A DNA stretch of 64,000 nt from Symsagittifera roscoffensis (Eukaryota; Xenacoelomorpha; Acoela; Convolutidae). The stretch lies in the NCBI RefSeq assembly GCF_963678635.1, contig NC_087066.1:14797171-14861170 (forward strand), in the 5' to 3' direction. Shown here one piece after another: positions 23,374 to 34,810 of this stretch. A program made the translations under genes and the position numbers. How positions within the stretch are numbered: position 1 is the stretch's first letter; each line of letters begins with the position of its first letter. The notes under the pieces were generated by a model. The model saw nothing but the letters and a program-made list of their open reading frames with translations, was not told where the DNA came from and did not search any database.

Positions 23374-26286
23374 TATACGGGTGTTCTTCAAGAGATCAAC
23401 TTTACATGCTCTCGGTGATGATTTTGCAGGACTGCGAATGTGACGTCTTGGGGGCGATGAAGTTTGTTGAATCTAAGTGTCAGATCTTAAGCGGAGTTAG
23501 ATGCTTTTTCAGCTTTTTCTTTCTCGTGAACTTGATTGGCTGATTTTTTCATCTATTGTTATATCATATCTATGTTCCAAAGTTTGACTGTACCTGTTAG
23601 GATGTCAAATCTGCTAGCAATTATTTCCACAAGGTAGGTTCTCTGTGTTGGATGGTCATTTGAATGCTTTTTGGAACCTGATCTAAACTACATTTTCTTA
23701 TTGGATAAATTAGATATTTTACCACTGTAAAATATTTAATATTAACCAATCATATTCCATCAAACTAACAACCCACTTATTTGTAAGTGCTGAAATTACT
23801 TGTAATTTCAGCACCAGAGAGATTTGAATTTAACTTAGAAATTAGTTACCTCTCCAAGAGAACTTCAGCAGTCGCAATAAGCAAGTATACTCTAGATCTA
23901 TTGAGCCTAGCAGAGACTAGTTAAACACCCTGAGACTAGTAGATATAAGAGTAAGATTAGGATCGGTATTAGACTAAGAAGTTGCACGAATCTATCCGGC
24001 CGAAAATAAGATAGCGTGACGAGCAGACGGTGTACCCTATCCGAAATTACTCTATGAGTTAACCTCAAGGACCTAACTCAGTTTGCTAACACTTCCGATT
24101 CGCATTGAGATTGATTTTTGAGACTTGATCGGTTGTCTCGGTCGATAATATTCTACTTCTACTTGCACATCCTAGAGGCACACCCAGAATATAGGAGATG
24201 ATTGGAGGCTGTGTTGACGGCATCTACACATACGGGATCTCCTGTTCTCTGCTAGTCATAATTGCCTAACCGATAGAAAAAGCTAACCAATCAGCCTTCT
24301 AGAAATTTCTGCAATTTTCCTAGGCCAATCTAATTAATGACGTCCTGATGATTGTTGTTTTGATGGTGAGTGACGATTTTGGAACTGAGGGACATCTCGG
24401 TGCCCCAATCTGCCAAGGTGAGCAGAGACAGGCTAAAGAGGTTTTTGACGACGTTATGTGGTTAGTCGTCCGGAGTCTTGTGGGCGCGTTTTTGTTGAAA
24501 ACTTCAACAAATACTCTTAGCCTCGATGGAGAAATAATAATCTTATGTTTGATCGTTCACTAATTTTTATCAATAGTGTAGAAAAAAAGTTGGTTTTTAA
24601 GAGTTATTGATATCACTTGATAAATCAAGCAAAAATAAGCTATTGTAAGCCTACTCGCTCACATTTTTCGCTCGAATTTAGACTAAAAACCAAAAACTTT
24701 AGGCCTGATTTTCTCGATAGTGGGACAACTTTTGGAAATTTGTTAATGCTGCTTGAATCACGACTGAAAGGGTTTTAATATGATATATCACTCTGCCCAT
24801 TCCCATAATTATTTGTGGTGCCTGATTTTGCGAGGAAAACAAGAAGTTAAAGAAGAAAAAAAAAACGAAAAAAACTCCAGCTTTGGTATAAGACTTAAAG
24901 CCAAAATCCATCTACTGTGACACCCTGAACATCTCTGCAACTGACAGTACTCGTCGTCTATGTTTCACTATTCCCTTCAGTTTATCAAAGACATTCGCAA
25001 AGTGCGCCGATACGTCCTTGTCTAGTCCCCCCAGAAAAATTGGCCCATTTTTTGTCAAAGTAATAGCTGCCGCACTTCGCTTTTTCGGACTCGGTATACT
25101 TCTTTGGACTAAAATTCTTCAGACTAGCATTCCGACCTAGTATGTTCACTCCTCCCCGCGTGCGATTCCGTGTTTTCGGCTTTGTCACTGGCGCTGTTAT
25201 CGGTAATTCGTTTTTATTCTTGTCAGAACTTCCATTAATGATAAATGTTCAGTTGTTTTTTTTTCTCCCCCGATATAGAGCTGGTGAAAAATAGTTCCCT
25301 CTAAAATCTAGGGGGTCTTCGCTACCTTAGTGGCTTCGTTTTATGCCCCGTTGGACTCGCTTCGAGGTTTTACTCATCAGAATGCCCGTATCCGGTGCCT
25401 GTTCTACTGCTTTCATTGGTGGGGTCCTCGAATACTCTTATTCTACTTGCTCAGGAGTATATGCTATCTCTTCTGCTTGGTTGACGGCTTTAGTTCTCGG
25501 CAGATATCCTGGGTTTCAATTTTAAACAAATTTCGCATAGTCATTTGATCTAGTTCTCTCACCTCCACAGCCGATGATGCACTACTACAATTTCCTGCCT
25601 TATTCGGCGAGGAACTGGATTACGTAACTATTTTCCTCGTTTTCGGGTTTATAGTTTGTTTTTCCGATATTTCCCATTTTTGATCTTGGTCTGGACAAGA
25701 CGTCCTTTTTTCTACATGTGGCGGAATGGCCATAGGACTTAAGTCAGTCGGATGCGCTGTTTACTTGAATCGGATTTATTTGAATATGCTTTTTCGGGTA
25801 CTACTGTCGGTTACCTTAGCCAGTGCTTCCGCCGTTGGATTATTAAAAACTGAGGCTGCCTCTTTTCGCAGATCTTTTGCCTACTTCCTTCTTCCCGCTT
25901 TTGATCAATTTTGACTGCTGGGTAACCTCATCCGTCGAAGAGTTCCTCGAACCGAAATTTTTTGATATATCAGGCTTATGAAACACTTTTCCCGAATTTA
26001 ATGTGCTTAAATGATCTGTTTATTGTTTCTCAAGTTTCTCTTTTTGCAATTCAAAGTACGGTTCTGATTTCAGTCTGACTTGATTTTTCCACAAAATTTC
26101 GTAACCTTTTTGAGGCACGCTCAGGACTGGCGCTTTATGTGTCGCTTTGTCCAATCCTTCTCCGGTTGCGCCCTGCGCTTGCTTGGATGATAAACCTTTA
26201 GCCAATGACTGCTCGATTCTCTCGTGAATCGAGCATTCTGTCGTGAATCGAGTGACTTCAATTGCCCTATTTCGCCATGCGGTTGG
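23374..26286. other. Intronic or intergenic stretch without recognised gene
   Basis: Lies within the large intron of the FSP1-like gene. On the minus strand, 25000-26210 has several broken frames of lysine- and serine-rich character, suggestive of a decayed retroelement gag, but no domain is recognisable. 24640-24800 is about three-quarters identical to the reverse complement of 47630-47790, another dispersed repeat. A 71-codon plus-strand frame at 24348-24563 has no recognisable features. Confidence 0.5.
23787..23814. repeat. Perfect 13 bp hairpin
   Basis: Stem gtgctgaaattac / gtaatttcagcac with a two-base loop. It could be the tip of a small foldback element; nothing shows that it is transcribed. 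Confidence 0.7.
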
Positions 26287-26469
26287 TGTTAGGTCGGTAA
26301 ACGTTTAGAGTAACAAAAAACTAAAACTATCTGATCTATTTGATAAAAAGAAAACTTCTCAGTACGTTTTAATTTTTGTCATGATTCTCGTATTTCTTTT
26401 CTAGACTTTTGCAACTCATCCTTTCTCTTTTAGAGGTCAATGTCAAATAAACAAATAACATTCCTCACA
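26287..26469 (-). repeat. 3' LTR of copia element
   Basis: 183 bp. On the minus strand it begins TGTGAGGAATG and ends CCTAACA, the TG...CA ends of an LTR. It matches 33003-33127 except for about 60 bases missing from the other LTR. Confidence 0.9.
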
Positions 26470-26483
26470 TCCCCCGCCTCCTA
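26470..26483 (-). other. Polypurine tract of copia element
   Basis: Minus-strand AGGAGGCGGGGGA lies immediately before the 3' LTR start, the position where plus-strand DNA synthesis is primed. Confidence 0.85.
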
Positions 26484-26899
26484 GGGGAGTGAAGTTGCAA
26501 ACGGTAAAAAAAAATAAAACTAGTTTAGATAGTACTGTCACATTGAACCAAAATGTAAGGTCTCATCAAACATCCAATTAACTTAGGGATATTCTTTTTC
26601 TACTTGATTCAGTTTAAGCTTCTTTTAATGCCAACTCTACTCCATTGTACCCTCAGTTTTAATCATTGTATCCTTCTCTTCCTGTGTATCCATCTCTGTC
26701 TCACTCTCTTCGCATTTCTCTTTCGCTGTATCGTCCTTGTTGATGTCATTGTCCTTCCTTTATCTACATTTGTAGATGGTTCCTCGCTCGAGCTGGTCAT
26801 AGAACTTTCTGTCCAGTTAACTTGTTTGCTTTCGTTTTCTTTGTTCTTCCCCACAGTCATGATTCGGTGTGTATTGTAACGATCCATACATCATGAACT

Positions 26900-28206
26900 C
26901 TAACAATCATCTCCCTTCATGGCTTTGGTCCAGCAGTCAGCCAGCTGATTTTCTGAGTGGACAAACAAAATGTCAATTCCTTCATAGTAGCTTAGTGATC
27001 TGATATGGGCTACACCTCTTCTACTGGACTTGCTTTGGGATGCTTTGTACTTGGGTGAGTACACTGCAGTTCTAACACTCAGACTATCTGCGAATATTGT
27101 GTATTTCGTAAATCTTTCTGAAAGCCCGATGCTATGAATTAGCGCTTTCCAGAATATGATCTCGTCCGTTGCATGTCTCGTGGCATGAAGTTCTGCTTCA
27201 TATATATCTTTCTTCGCTCTGATTATGGTCTTGCTTGACCAATGGGAGACCAATAACGATGTTCTTCTGACGAATGATTTCTACTTGTCCCATTGTCGCT
27301 CTTCCAGTGTAGCTACTGTCAGTGTATAAATCCATCTCTAAGGGTCACGTCATCCGTCTCATCATGCTCTGCTATTGCATTCTAGATTTGTAACTCTTCG
27401 AAATCAGGTTCAGTTTTCGCACAAATCCAATGTGTGGTCGAGTTTTTAATGATGATAAACAATCTTTTAGCCTTTTTGCTAAATCTGGTCTCGGAAGTGT
27501 TGTTGACCACTGATGTCCTATCAGGCTGCGTACTAGGATCACTTGCTCTGGTGTTATGCTGGTCTCATCGTTGCCGGAATTTCCTTGAATTTTAATTATT
27601 TCTCCACTCTTCCCCTCCGTGGTTGTGAGAGTTATCCTGCCATAGTGTCTGCTTTCTTGGTCTGTTTTGGTATTCAGCTTCATTCCTAGGAATTCAAATT
27701 TCGCCTTGTTGACGGGCCCTGTGTTGAGTCCTTGTAGCACTCCCTTTAAATTGGCATGGAAATCATTCGTGCCTGCGAACATCATGGCATCTACATGCAG
27801 CGCTAGTAGTCCGATGTTGTTGCCTTGTTGGTCAGTTGCGTAGAATAAACACCTTGATTCCTACTTGGTCAAGCTTTCTAAAAATTGTAATGTACCAATC
27901 AACCGCTGCATCTGCTAGTCCATAAGCGGCCACAATCAGCTTCCATAGTGTCGCGATAGATGTCCCTGCTTCCCTTAACGGGGAAATAGAGACTGGTCGG
28001 CGAATGCTTTGCTAACCTCGACGGAGCATGTGGTCTGTTTTTTTGTGTGTCTTAATCAAGGTGGCGAAATAAAATGCGGATTTTGAAAATGTTGGCGCGT
28101 AGTAGTCAAAAGAAATTTTTTCTTTCTTCTCCGTGTCTCCTCTGATTGATGGTCTGCTCTTAGGCTCCCTGGCATTATCTTGTGCCATTTTCCACATGTC
28201 CACCCA
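26900..28206 (-). pseudogene. copia reverse transcriptase and RNase H region
   Basis: Fragments in order: FDYYAPTFSKS (start of RT, 28203-28012), YGLADAAVDWY (about 27930), LLALHVDAMMFAGT (about 27805-27765), then FEFLGMKL, and an RNase H domain (27253-26900) with the pattern SKTIIRAKKDIYEAELHA, a FADSLSV segment and QLADCWTK. The catalytic pair, normally HVDD or YVDD in copia RT, reads HVDA, so the second active-site aspartate is lost. The frames are separated by stops. A further 74-codon frame (26887-26663) follows the RNase H domain. Confidence 0.85.
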
Positions 28207-28399
28207 TCTACATTCAAGGACCTTGTGTCCGTTGTTAATCGCTTTGATTGCAGGGACCTCCTTAATTACACTGTATCAAAATATGGTGGGGGAAGACCTG
28301 AGACATGCATAAACGTTCGTTTCAGGGTATGACTTCCATCATTGCAATTCCTCTTGTCTTGCTGTTTCAAAACTTTCCCAACATTTTTCCAATTCTTCC

Positions 28400-29800
28400 T
28401 CTGGGGCTACTTCAGAGGCTGCAACAAATTTCGGTATTCCGGAGGCAATTGGTTCTCTGCATCTGGTAAGTCTCGTATTTTTCCTTTTGAGCCTCTGGTT
28501 GGTGGTGGTTTGTCTTGTTCACTTATTATATCTTCGTTGGTGTCGTTTCTGCCGTATTGTACCGCATTATCGCCGTTCCTCGTTTTTCGATTTGGTCTGT
28601 ACGCCAACTCTCCGATGCAAGGGCTCACAACATGATCCTTAGATCTCGCTTCTATTGTTTGCTATTGTTGATGGTGGGCATCTTGGTTTGGTCTCTGACC
28701 AGTTGACATTCTAGGAGTTTTCTTCCTCGCCACTATCGGTACCCATTCGATTTCCAGTTCTGTTAAACCAGATTGATCTCTGCTATCCGATTCTTGGTCT
28801 GGGATTGTCGTGTGAGATTTTTTTGGCTGCTCTTTCGGAACCTCTTCTAGTACTCTGCTGTTTGAGCTTATCTTTGTAATCTTTGTTCTGACCTGCCTGT
28901 CGCTCTTTGTCTGTCCCTCCTTCTAGAGATCGACCCTGTTTCTTTGCGCTTTGTATCACTGGTCGAAGGGTTACTCCACTGTTGTCATCGGCCTTGCTGA
29001 CTATTTCATATCCCCATGCTCGCACAGTGGTTATGAAATTAAGTGCTTCATTATTGGGCATGGGATTTGGGGTGGTTACTATAAACTGATGCTTCTTTCT
29101 AGTGTTGTTTCTTCTCGTATCCATCTTCTCGTCATTTTCTTTCTGCTTCTCTTGATCCTGTCCGTCACAACTGAGAATCTTTATCCTTTCTAGACGTCTC
29201 TGTTTCTGGTGTTGATTGCAAAAGTGTATATTATTTAGGTAATGAAATAATCAAGGAATTTTTAGTTTATAAGTAGATAAATTTGCAAGCCTTGTATAAT
29301 CAGATGAATTTTCGTCCGGTCCTTTTCACAATTTTGATGATAGATGTTACAACCTTTTGTATAAATTTCAAAATCAACGACAGTAAATTCTTTCAATATC
29401 TCACAATCACTTTCCGTTTCTGTTATCGACCGTTCAACTTGATTCAATTTGAAAACATCATGACATTGATTTCTTGTTCTATCTTGATCTGTTTAGATAG
29501 TTTTCGTTCCGGTTGAGCTTATTGCGTCATAAGTTGCGTCAATCTTATCATGACGGAACTTTCCGCTGTGATGTAACACGCTTTGTTCACAACACGATTT
29601 ATTTGAACTTGAAGTATGTAAATGTTTTTGAGGCTGATGCGCTCCCCCTTTAAATCCAGGGTTACATCAAATCGTCCCCTGGCTATCGTAAAATGATGCA
29701 CTATTCTTTGTTCGAGTGTTGATGTTTTTGTGGTGGGTGTTAGATAAGGTTGTTGGGTCTATATGTGACCAATCAATTGCTTATGTGACTCTAGTGTAAT
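28400..29800 (-). pseudogene. copia pol linker region between integrase and RT
   Basis: Several short minus-strand frames: 29701-29519, 29447-29262, 29124-28783 (polar, lysine and arginine rich) and 28628-28407. They lie between the integrase C-terminal motif and the RT start and would correspond to the poorly conserved linker of copia pol. No catalytic motif is recognised, and the assignment rests mainly on position. Confidence 0.5.
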
Positions 29801-31320
29801 GTGCATGTATAATCCTTTTTCCATGTTTATTCATAACATTTGCACCCTTGCACATTACTACTTTTGCAGGGCCTAACCATATGTTTTTTTCTTAAATTTT
29901 TCTATTGCATCTTACTACATCACCAGGTTTATGTTTGTTAAAATTTAGTTTTTGTTTTTTTTGAAATTTTCTTCGTTTCCAGCTTTCACAAAAGTTTTCC
30001 CAAATGCTTGAATTGTGTTGAGGTGTATTCTTAGATCCTGAATGTCTTGATTTCTTGCACTATCCGAGCACTTTCTGGAATTTTTTTTTTGAATAGCGTG
30101 TTAATCGCGGTATTTATTCCATATACTCTCTGGAAAAGTGATACACCATTAATATCAAAGAGCATATTCTTTGCCATAAAAGCATATGCTAATAACATGT
30201 CGTTGTTTTCTGTCACATTTTAAATCATTTTTACATTTTTCATGATGTTGTTGAGTATTACTTTTTTCTCTACTACCCAGTTTGAAAAAGGTGCATAACC
30301 TGCTGTGGTGTTTATCATGAAACTTGAAGTCATTAGTAGCATGAGGTCATTGTTGAATTCTCCTCCTAAGTCATAGAGAAATGATCTGGGGGTGGCCAAA
30401 CTTCGTGAACCAATTCATATTTATGGTATTCATTATGTCTTTTGGTTCCTTTGATGGAAAAAATGTGGCTACACTCAGTCGTGAGAATTCATACACCATA
30501 TGTAATTTGATGGATTTTTTTTCTTGTGCGGGGTCATTCTATTACGTCACGACTATGGCAAAATTTTGATTGAAATCATTACTTCTTTGAATCGTGAATT
30601 TGTTAGTCATACTAACTCTGTTATATCCTAGCACACTCACTGCATGTAATAACAAATGGACAAAATGATCGAAAAAGTCGTCATTACATGCAGTGAGTGT
30701 GCTAGATATAACAGAGTTAGTAAGACTAACAAATTAACGATTCAAAGAAGTAATGATTTCAATCAAAATGAAAAAAGAGTTGAAAACCTCTATTTTACTG
30801 AGAGATTAGTGAATCAAAGAATTGATCTAAAGAGGACAACTGATTTGCATATTAGATTTGGCAATGCATTCTATGGAAAATTGAAAACTTTATCGACAAT
30901 TCTTTACTTGAAGAGAACTTATCGGGGTCAGAAGAACAAATTGGCAAAATGATCCAAAAAGTCGTGCTTTTGACCCCGATAAGTTCTCTGTAAGTAAAGA
31001 GTTGTTGATAAATGCTTTCAACTTTCCATAAAATGCATTACCAAATCTAATATGCATATCAGTTCTCCTCTTTAGATCAGTTCTTTGATTCACTAATCTC
31101 TCAGTAAAATAGATCTCTTCATTTCTTTTTTCATTTTCTGATGCTCTAATTGTGAGATTGTTGAGGCCAATTTTTACTGCTAAATGTCGGTGGCCTGTTT
31201 CTCTCCTTGAGATGGAAAATATATAACTTTTTGTTCTCACGATATTTCCCCAATGAATATTACTGAACCTTATTTCTCGAGTGCTTGAATGCCAAGTAGA
31301 CATGGGATGTCATCATTAGT
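29800..31320 (-). pseudogene. copia protease end and integrase, with internal inversion
   Basis: The minus-strand order is: the NDDIPCLLGIQAL segment (protease-like C-terminus, about 31315-31270), TGHRHLAV, then a zinc-binding region with HIRFGN (31110-31090) and CSECAR (about 30640), an integrase core with EFSRLSVATFFPSKEP (about 30490-30440), a DLGGEFNN segment (about 30370-30350) and an APFSNWVVEKK segment (about 30290), and a C-terminal GPAKVVM motif near 29880. The first catalytic Asp is Tyr (VYEFSR), and the zinc-binding FGH is FGN. Frameshifts are frequent. 30654-30964 is inserted in the opposite orientation. Confidence 0.75.
30575..31145. repeat. Nested inverted duplication inside the copia integrase
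   Basis: The plus-oriented block 30654-30964 is bounded by two direct copies of about 27 bp ('caaaatgatc.aaaaagtcgt' at 30654-30681 and 30938-30964). Its left half is the inverse of 30575-30652 and its right half is the inverse of about 30968-31145. The block therefore carries integrase pieces in circularly permuted order and opposite strand, which creates two adjacent palindromes centred near 30655 and 30962. Confidence 0.85.
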
Positions 31321-31323
31321 GAG

Positions 31324-32972
31324 TTATATCTCGCGTGTCAAAAACATTTCACATTCAGCTCCCGGTAAATGTAACAAGCAAGTCGCTCTAATAGGTGCTC
31401 CTCTTCCGAAATTGAAGCTTTTGTCAATTGTTTGTTTCCTTTTTTGTAAATCTCTCCAATAAATAGGATTCAATGACTTTTCAATCTTTTCGAGACATGT
31501 TTTAGATATGATTGTTTTCGCTGCTTTTGGGCCAATCTCAAATTTTAGACATTTTATAACTGTCATTCTATTCATTTTTTGTATTCTTTTTCTCCTAAAA
31601 ATTTTATTTACGTACCAACATGGTGATATATTTCGAACCTGTTCTGCCTCTTGTTTTTCGGGAGTGTTGTTCTCTGTCAAAGTGTTTTGGTGATTCTTCT
31701 CTTGTTCATTTTCTTCAGAGAAAATGTGCTCTAAATATTTTCTTCCGAGTTATAATTAGTCTGTTGGTATCTACCTCCATATGCGTGGCATTGTTGGTCA
31801 TTCATGTATCTGTTGTTATGGTTGCTGCTGTACGGCCATTGTCTACCTCTCCAACTTCCTCTCTACTGTCTCATTATTCTGCAGTCTTCGGCAAACCTCC
31901 TTCCGTCCCACAATTGTAACTTTTAAGGGTGTTTCTGTTGACTCTCTCTCTCTCGTGAATTTCCACCTTCTCTACTTCTGTTCGATCCTCGAATATACAT
32001 GACGTCACCTGTTGTCTGTTCACTGGACGCTGTGAATCTTTTCATCGTGTGTTCCAAAATAGCAGGGTCCATTTGGTCATCTTCGGAGTTGTTTTTTGCG
32101 ACACTTTCCATGTTCATCTGCGTGCTTTCATCAAGATTGGAACATGTCAATAAAGCGACACAGTATATGAAAACAGAATTACCATTCCTAGCTCCTCCAT
32201 CTCGTTTTGTATTTCTTCATATTTTTGATGTATTGGTCCCAAGAAATGTCTTCTCATTTTTTACGTGTTCTCCACTTTTGATAGCATTGTGACATCTTTA
32301 TGAACGGATTTGGCAGCATGTGTTAATCCAATACACGAATGAGGTTATCTACCCCTTCACTACTCTATGCCAAATCTTTTGGCATCGCTACTGTCATTTC
32401 GTTTATTTCTGGGTTTTGAATACCGTTCATTGTGATGTGTGCTGCTTGAATTTTTGTATCTATATGCACGCTGCCTCTCCGCCATTCTGTGTTCTTTTTC
32501 CACCAATGTATTGATCTAAAGAACTGTTTTACATCAGCGGGACTTCCATGTCCTTCCCATTGTTTACTCTTTCTACACTGATTGGTGAGGCATATTGCGT
32601 TTGCAATTCTTCCAATGTTTCATTCAGTTGGGCTAAATTTTGCAGCTGTGTCGTCATTTTTTCTATCTGTGTTTTCAATATTTCAATTTGTGTTCTTTGA
32701 TTCTGGCTCCCCATTTTGTTCACTACGCTCTGTTCAGTGTCTCCCACTATTTGATGGCTGATTGAGCTACTTGTAGATAGACTCACTTGAGGCCACAGGC
32801 TTTGATTTTTTGTTGTATTAGTTGTCGATCCCCCTGCTGATATCTCATAAGGCCCACCCGTCTCATAATCAATTTGTTCGTCATTATCTTCCAATCCGTC
32901 AAATGTAATCAGTTGTCTAGGGTTATCCTTTTTGGGTTCGTCATTCTTTGAAGGCATACTCGTTTCAGTCAA
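31324..32972 (-). pseudogene. copia gag-like region
   Basis: The first frame (32972-32529, 147 codons) starts 14 bases after the primer binding site and has an acidic, Ser/Thr/Gln-rich N-terminal half followed by a coiled-coil-like helix (about residues 93-127, heptad-spaced I/L with repeated Q and E). It continues as broken frames 32150-31923 and 31680-31324. No CCHC zinc knuckle is visible. Position and composition support gag; sequence identity to a named family does not. Confidence 0.6.
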
Positions 32973-32986
32973 TTTTTGGATACTAA

Positions 32987-33002
32987 CTACCTCCTGCTAC
33001 CA
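32987..33002 (-). other. Primer binding site of copia element
   Basis: Directly after the 5' LTR the minus strand reads TGGTAGCAGGAGGTAG. The first nine bases are complementary to the CTGCTACCA 3' end of initiator methionine tRNA, the usual primer for Ty1/copia elements. Confidence 0.75.
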
Positions 33003-33127
33003 TGTTAGGTCGGTAAACTTTAAAAGTAAATAAACTGATACTATCTGATCTATTTGATAAAAAGACAACTTCTCAGTAACGTATTGTTTAGAGGTCAAGG
33101 TCAAATAAACAAATAACATTCTTCATA
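33003..33127 (-). repeat. 5' LTR of copia element (internally deleted)
   Basis: 125 bp, ending CCTAACA on the minus strand and starting TATGAAGAATG, matching the 183 bp 3' LTR but lacking about 60 bases (the equivalent of about 26370-26430). The remaining sequence differs at several positions, so the insertion is not recent. Confidence 0.85.
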
Positions 33128-34192
33128 GTGGGTCATATGGTAAGGTGTCGTCCTGTATGACTTTTGCTGAGGACATATTCTTGTTCTTATCTGAGTAAAA
33201 AAGGGATTTTTTCAAGACATGTTTTCGAAGGAGCCAAATTGTATTCGAATTTCTGCCCAAATTTTGCAACTCGCCTCTTTAAATCACTTGCTGCAGCAAA
33301 AAAAAACAGCAACAATCAGAAACTTCAAGTTTTGACCAACTGAATTTTTGTAGCGCGATCATCCTCAAGTTATGTCTCGACAGCCTGGAGTTTGTCGATG
33401 TCTTCCAAACTTTGAGGGACCGCGGCTACTGTCCCGACTTTGGACAATTCAAAAAACTCGGGGCGCAAAGTGATTGTCGCTCACTTTGACCCGGGTTGAC
33501 TAAAACTCTACTCGTATCCCCGTGTAACTTCCCCGTAGATTTCAGTTACGGCGAAATATTGGCCGCTAAACCGTGATATCGGTCAAAAAATTGAGACCGA
33601 GCCGACAAAAAAAGAACCTATTTTGAACAAAAAATGTGTCAAACAGAAGTAAATTCAGGTCACGTCTTCTTAAAAAACGGATTCTATATGATTTCATACA
33701 TTTTATACATGTATACATGGAAAGAAAGCCATATTCCTTCGAGTTCTTTCTTTTTCGTTAGCCATCTTGTAGAAAATATAAATTGCCGTTCAACAATAGC
33801 TTTTTTCTCATACTATTCGCAAGCTAAATTTATGAATTTTAGCTCAATATGTCCGCAATAACCTAAGCTTTCCGAATACTTGAGTGACGAAAATCTGAAA
33901 ACCCCACAAAAACCGTATTTTTCATCAAAATCCGAAGTTATTTTAATAATTCTTTGACAGTCGTTCTCCTTTTTGTCGAATTTCTCTAATTTCAGAAAGA
34001 AAATAAAAATATAATTTAGTATCAATCAAAAGCTGAAATTGTTGGCTATCTGGATTAGTTTTCAACTTCCGGAAAAAATCAGTCAATCTAGCGGAAATTG
34101 CGTTTTGATTTTGGAAATCGTGCATTTTTCGCAGTATATCAGTTGATTTTCTATAGCGTTGAGCTCGTTTTCGTTCCGGTGTAGCTCTGTAG

Positions 34193-34200
34193 TATATATA
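34193..34200 (+). promoter_or_regulatory. TATA box of histone H1 gene
   Basis: TATATATA about 107 bases upstream of the H1 start codon, preceded by a locally GC-richer stretch. Initiation some 25-30 bases downstream (about 34225) would give an 80 nt leader. A focused TATA promoter is typical of animal histone genes. Confidence 0.65.
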
Positions 34201-34306
34201 CTGAGCGTAAATTTAGACAATTATCATTTTGTTCAACAAGCAAATCAAGCTCAACTTAAAAAGGATTTATTCTTTGAAATTCCAAAACACAATCTCAACA
34301 CAAATC

Positions 34307-34810
34307 ATGCCTGCCGCTACAACCAAAAAAGCCACCACTCCCAAGAAGGCCTCAGCTGCTAAAGTATCATCGCACCCACCTTTCGCCTCGATGATCAAGA
34401 AGGCAGTGAAAGAACTTAACGAGAAGGGAGGCTCAAGCAAAGCTGCGATTATGAAGTACATCAACGCCAACTACAAAGTGGACGAAAAGGCCGCCAACCA
34501 TGTCAAAGTCGCCCTCCGAAGGATGTTGAACAAAAAGGAACTAGTCCATGCTTCAAGCAAGAGCCACGGAGCCAGCGGGAGCTTCAAACTTCCTGCGAAA
34601 GAGTCAGCGGCAACGAAACCCGCCAAGAAGACTAGCCCAAAAAAGAAGTCTCCAGCCAAGAAGGCAGCGGCGGCAGCCGCACCAGCAGTAGCCAAACCCG
34701 CAGAAAAGAAAGCGGCCTCGCCCAAGAAAGCAAAGAAGAGTCCAGCTAAGCCAAAAGCAGCCAAGAAGTCTCCGGCAAAGAAAGCGGCCAAGAAACCAGC
34801 AAAGAAATAA
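34307..34810 (+). CDS. H1: Linker histone H1
   Basis: 167 residues, intronless. Layout: a short basic tail (1-20), the winged-helix globular H15 domain (about 21-95: SSHPPFASMIKKAVKELNEK start, GGSSKAAIMKYI, a KVALRRML helix and the GASGSFKL wing), then a Lys/Ala/Pro-rich C-terminal tail with SPKK and SPAKK repeats that bind linker DNA. The in-frame ATG at 34229 lies at the likely transcription start and would add 26 non-histone residues; MPAATTKK at 34307 is the normal H1 start. Codon use is GC-richer than the surroundings, as in highly expressed genes. No histone 3' stem-loop is visible in the 120 bases after the stop, so the transcript may be polyadenylated. It lies alone inside the large intron of the FSP1-like gene on the opposite strand. 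Confidence 0.97.
   Translation: MPAATTKKATTPKKASAAKVSSHPPFASMIKKAVKELNEKGGSSKAAIMKYINANYKVDEKAANHVKVALRRMLNKKELVHASSKSHGASGSFKLPAKESAATKPAKKTSPKKKSPAKKAAAAAAPAVAKPAEKKAASPKKAKKSPAKPKAAKKSPAKKAAKKPAKK

Larger units (their letters stand above)
26287..33127 (-). mobile_element. Ty1/copia-type LTR retrotransposon, degenerate
   Basis: 6.84 kb element read on the minus strand with order 5' LTR, PBS, gag, protease remnant, integrase, reverse transcriptase, RNase H, PPT, 3' LTR. Integrase upstream of RT defines the copia order. It is flanked by 5-base sequences gttgg and gtggg (4 of 5 match), as expected for an aged target duplication. Motif context (YGLADA in RT, QLADCWTK in RNase H, TGH before an HHCC-type finger) fits the copia clade common in aquatic invertebrates. 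Coding is broken by many stops and frameshifts and an internal inverted duplication. It sits in the same orientation as, and inside, the large intron of the FSP1-like gene. Confidence 0.9.

Noticed and set aside
22601-23543. Several 60-80 codon proline- and glycine-rich ORFs
   Set aside because: They lie in the hAT-like MITEs and arise from their C- and G-runs; no transposase motif.
30656-30952. 98-codon plus-strand ORF with a CSECAR zinc-finger-like motif, as an independent gene
   Set aside because: It is the inverted, permuted duplicate of the copia integrase zinc-binding region and has no own promoter or ends.
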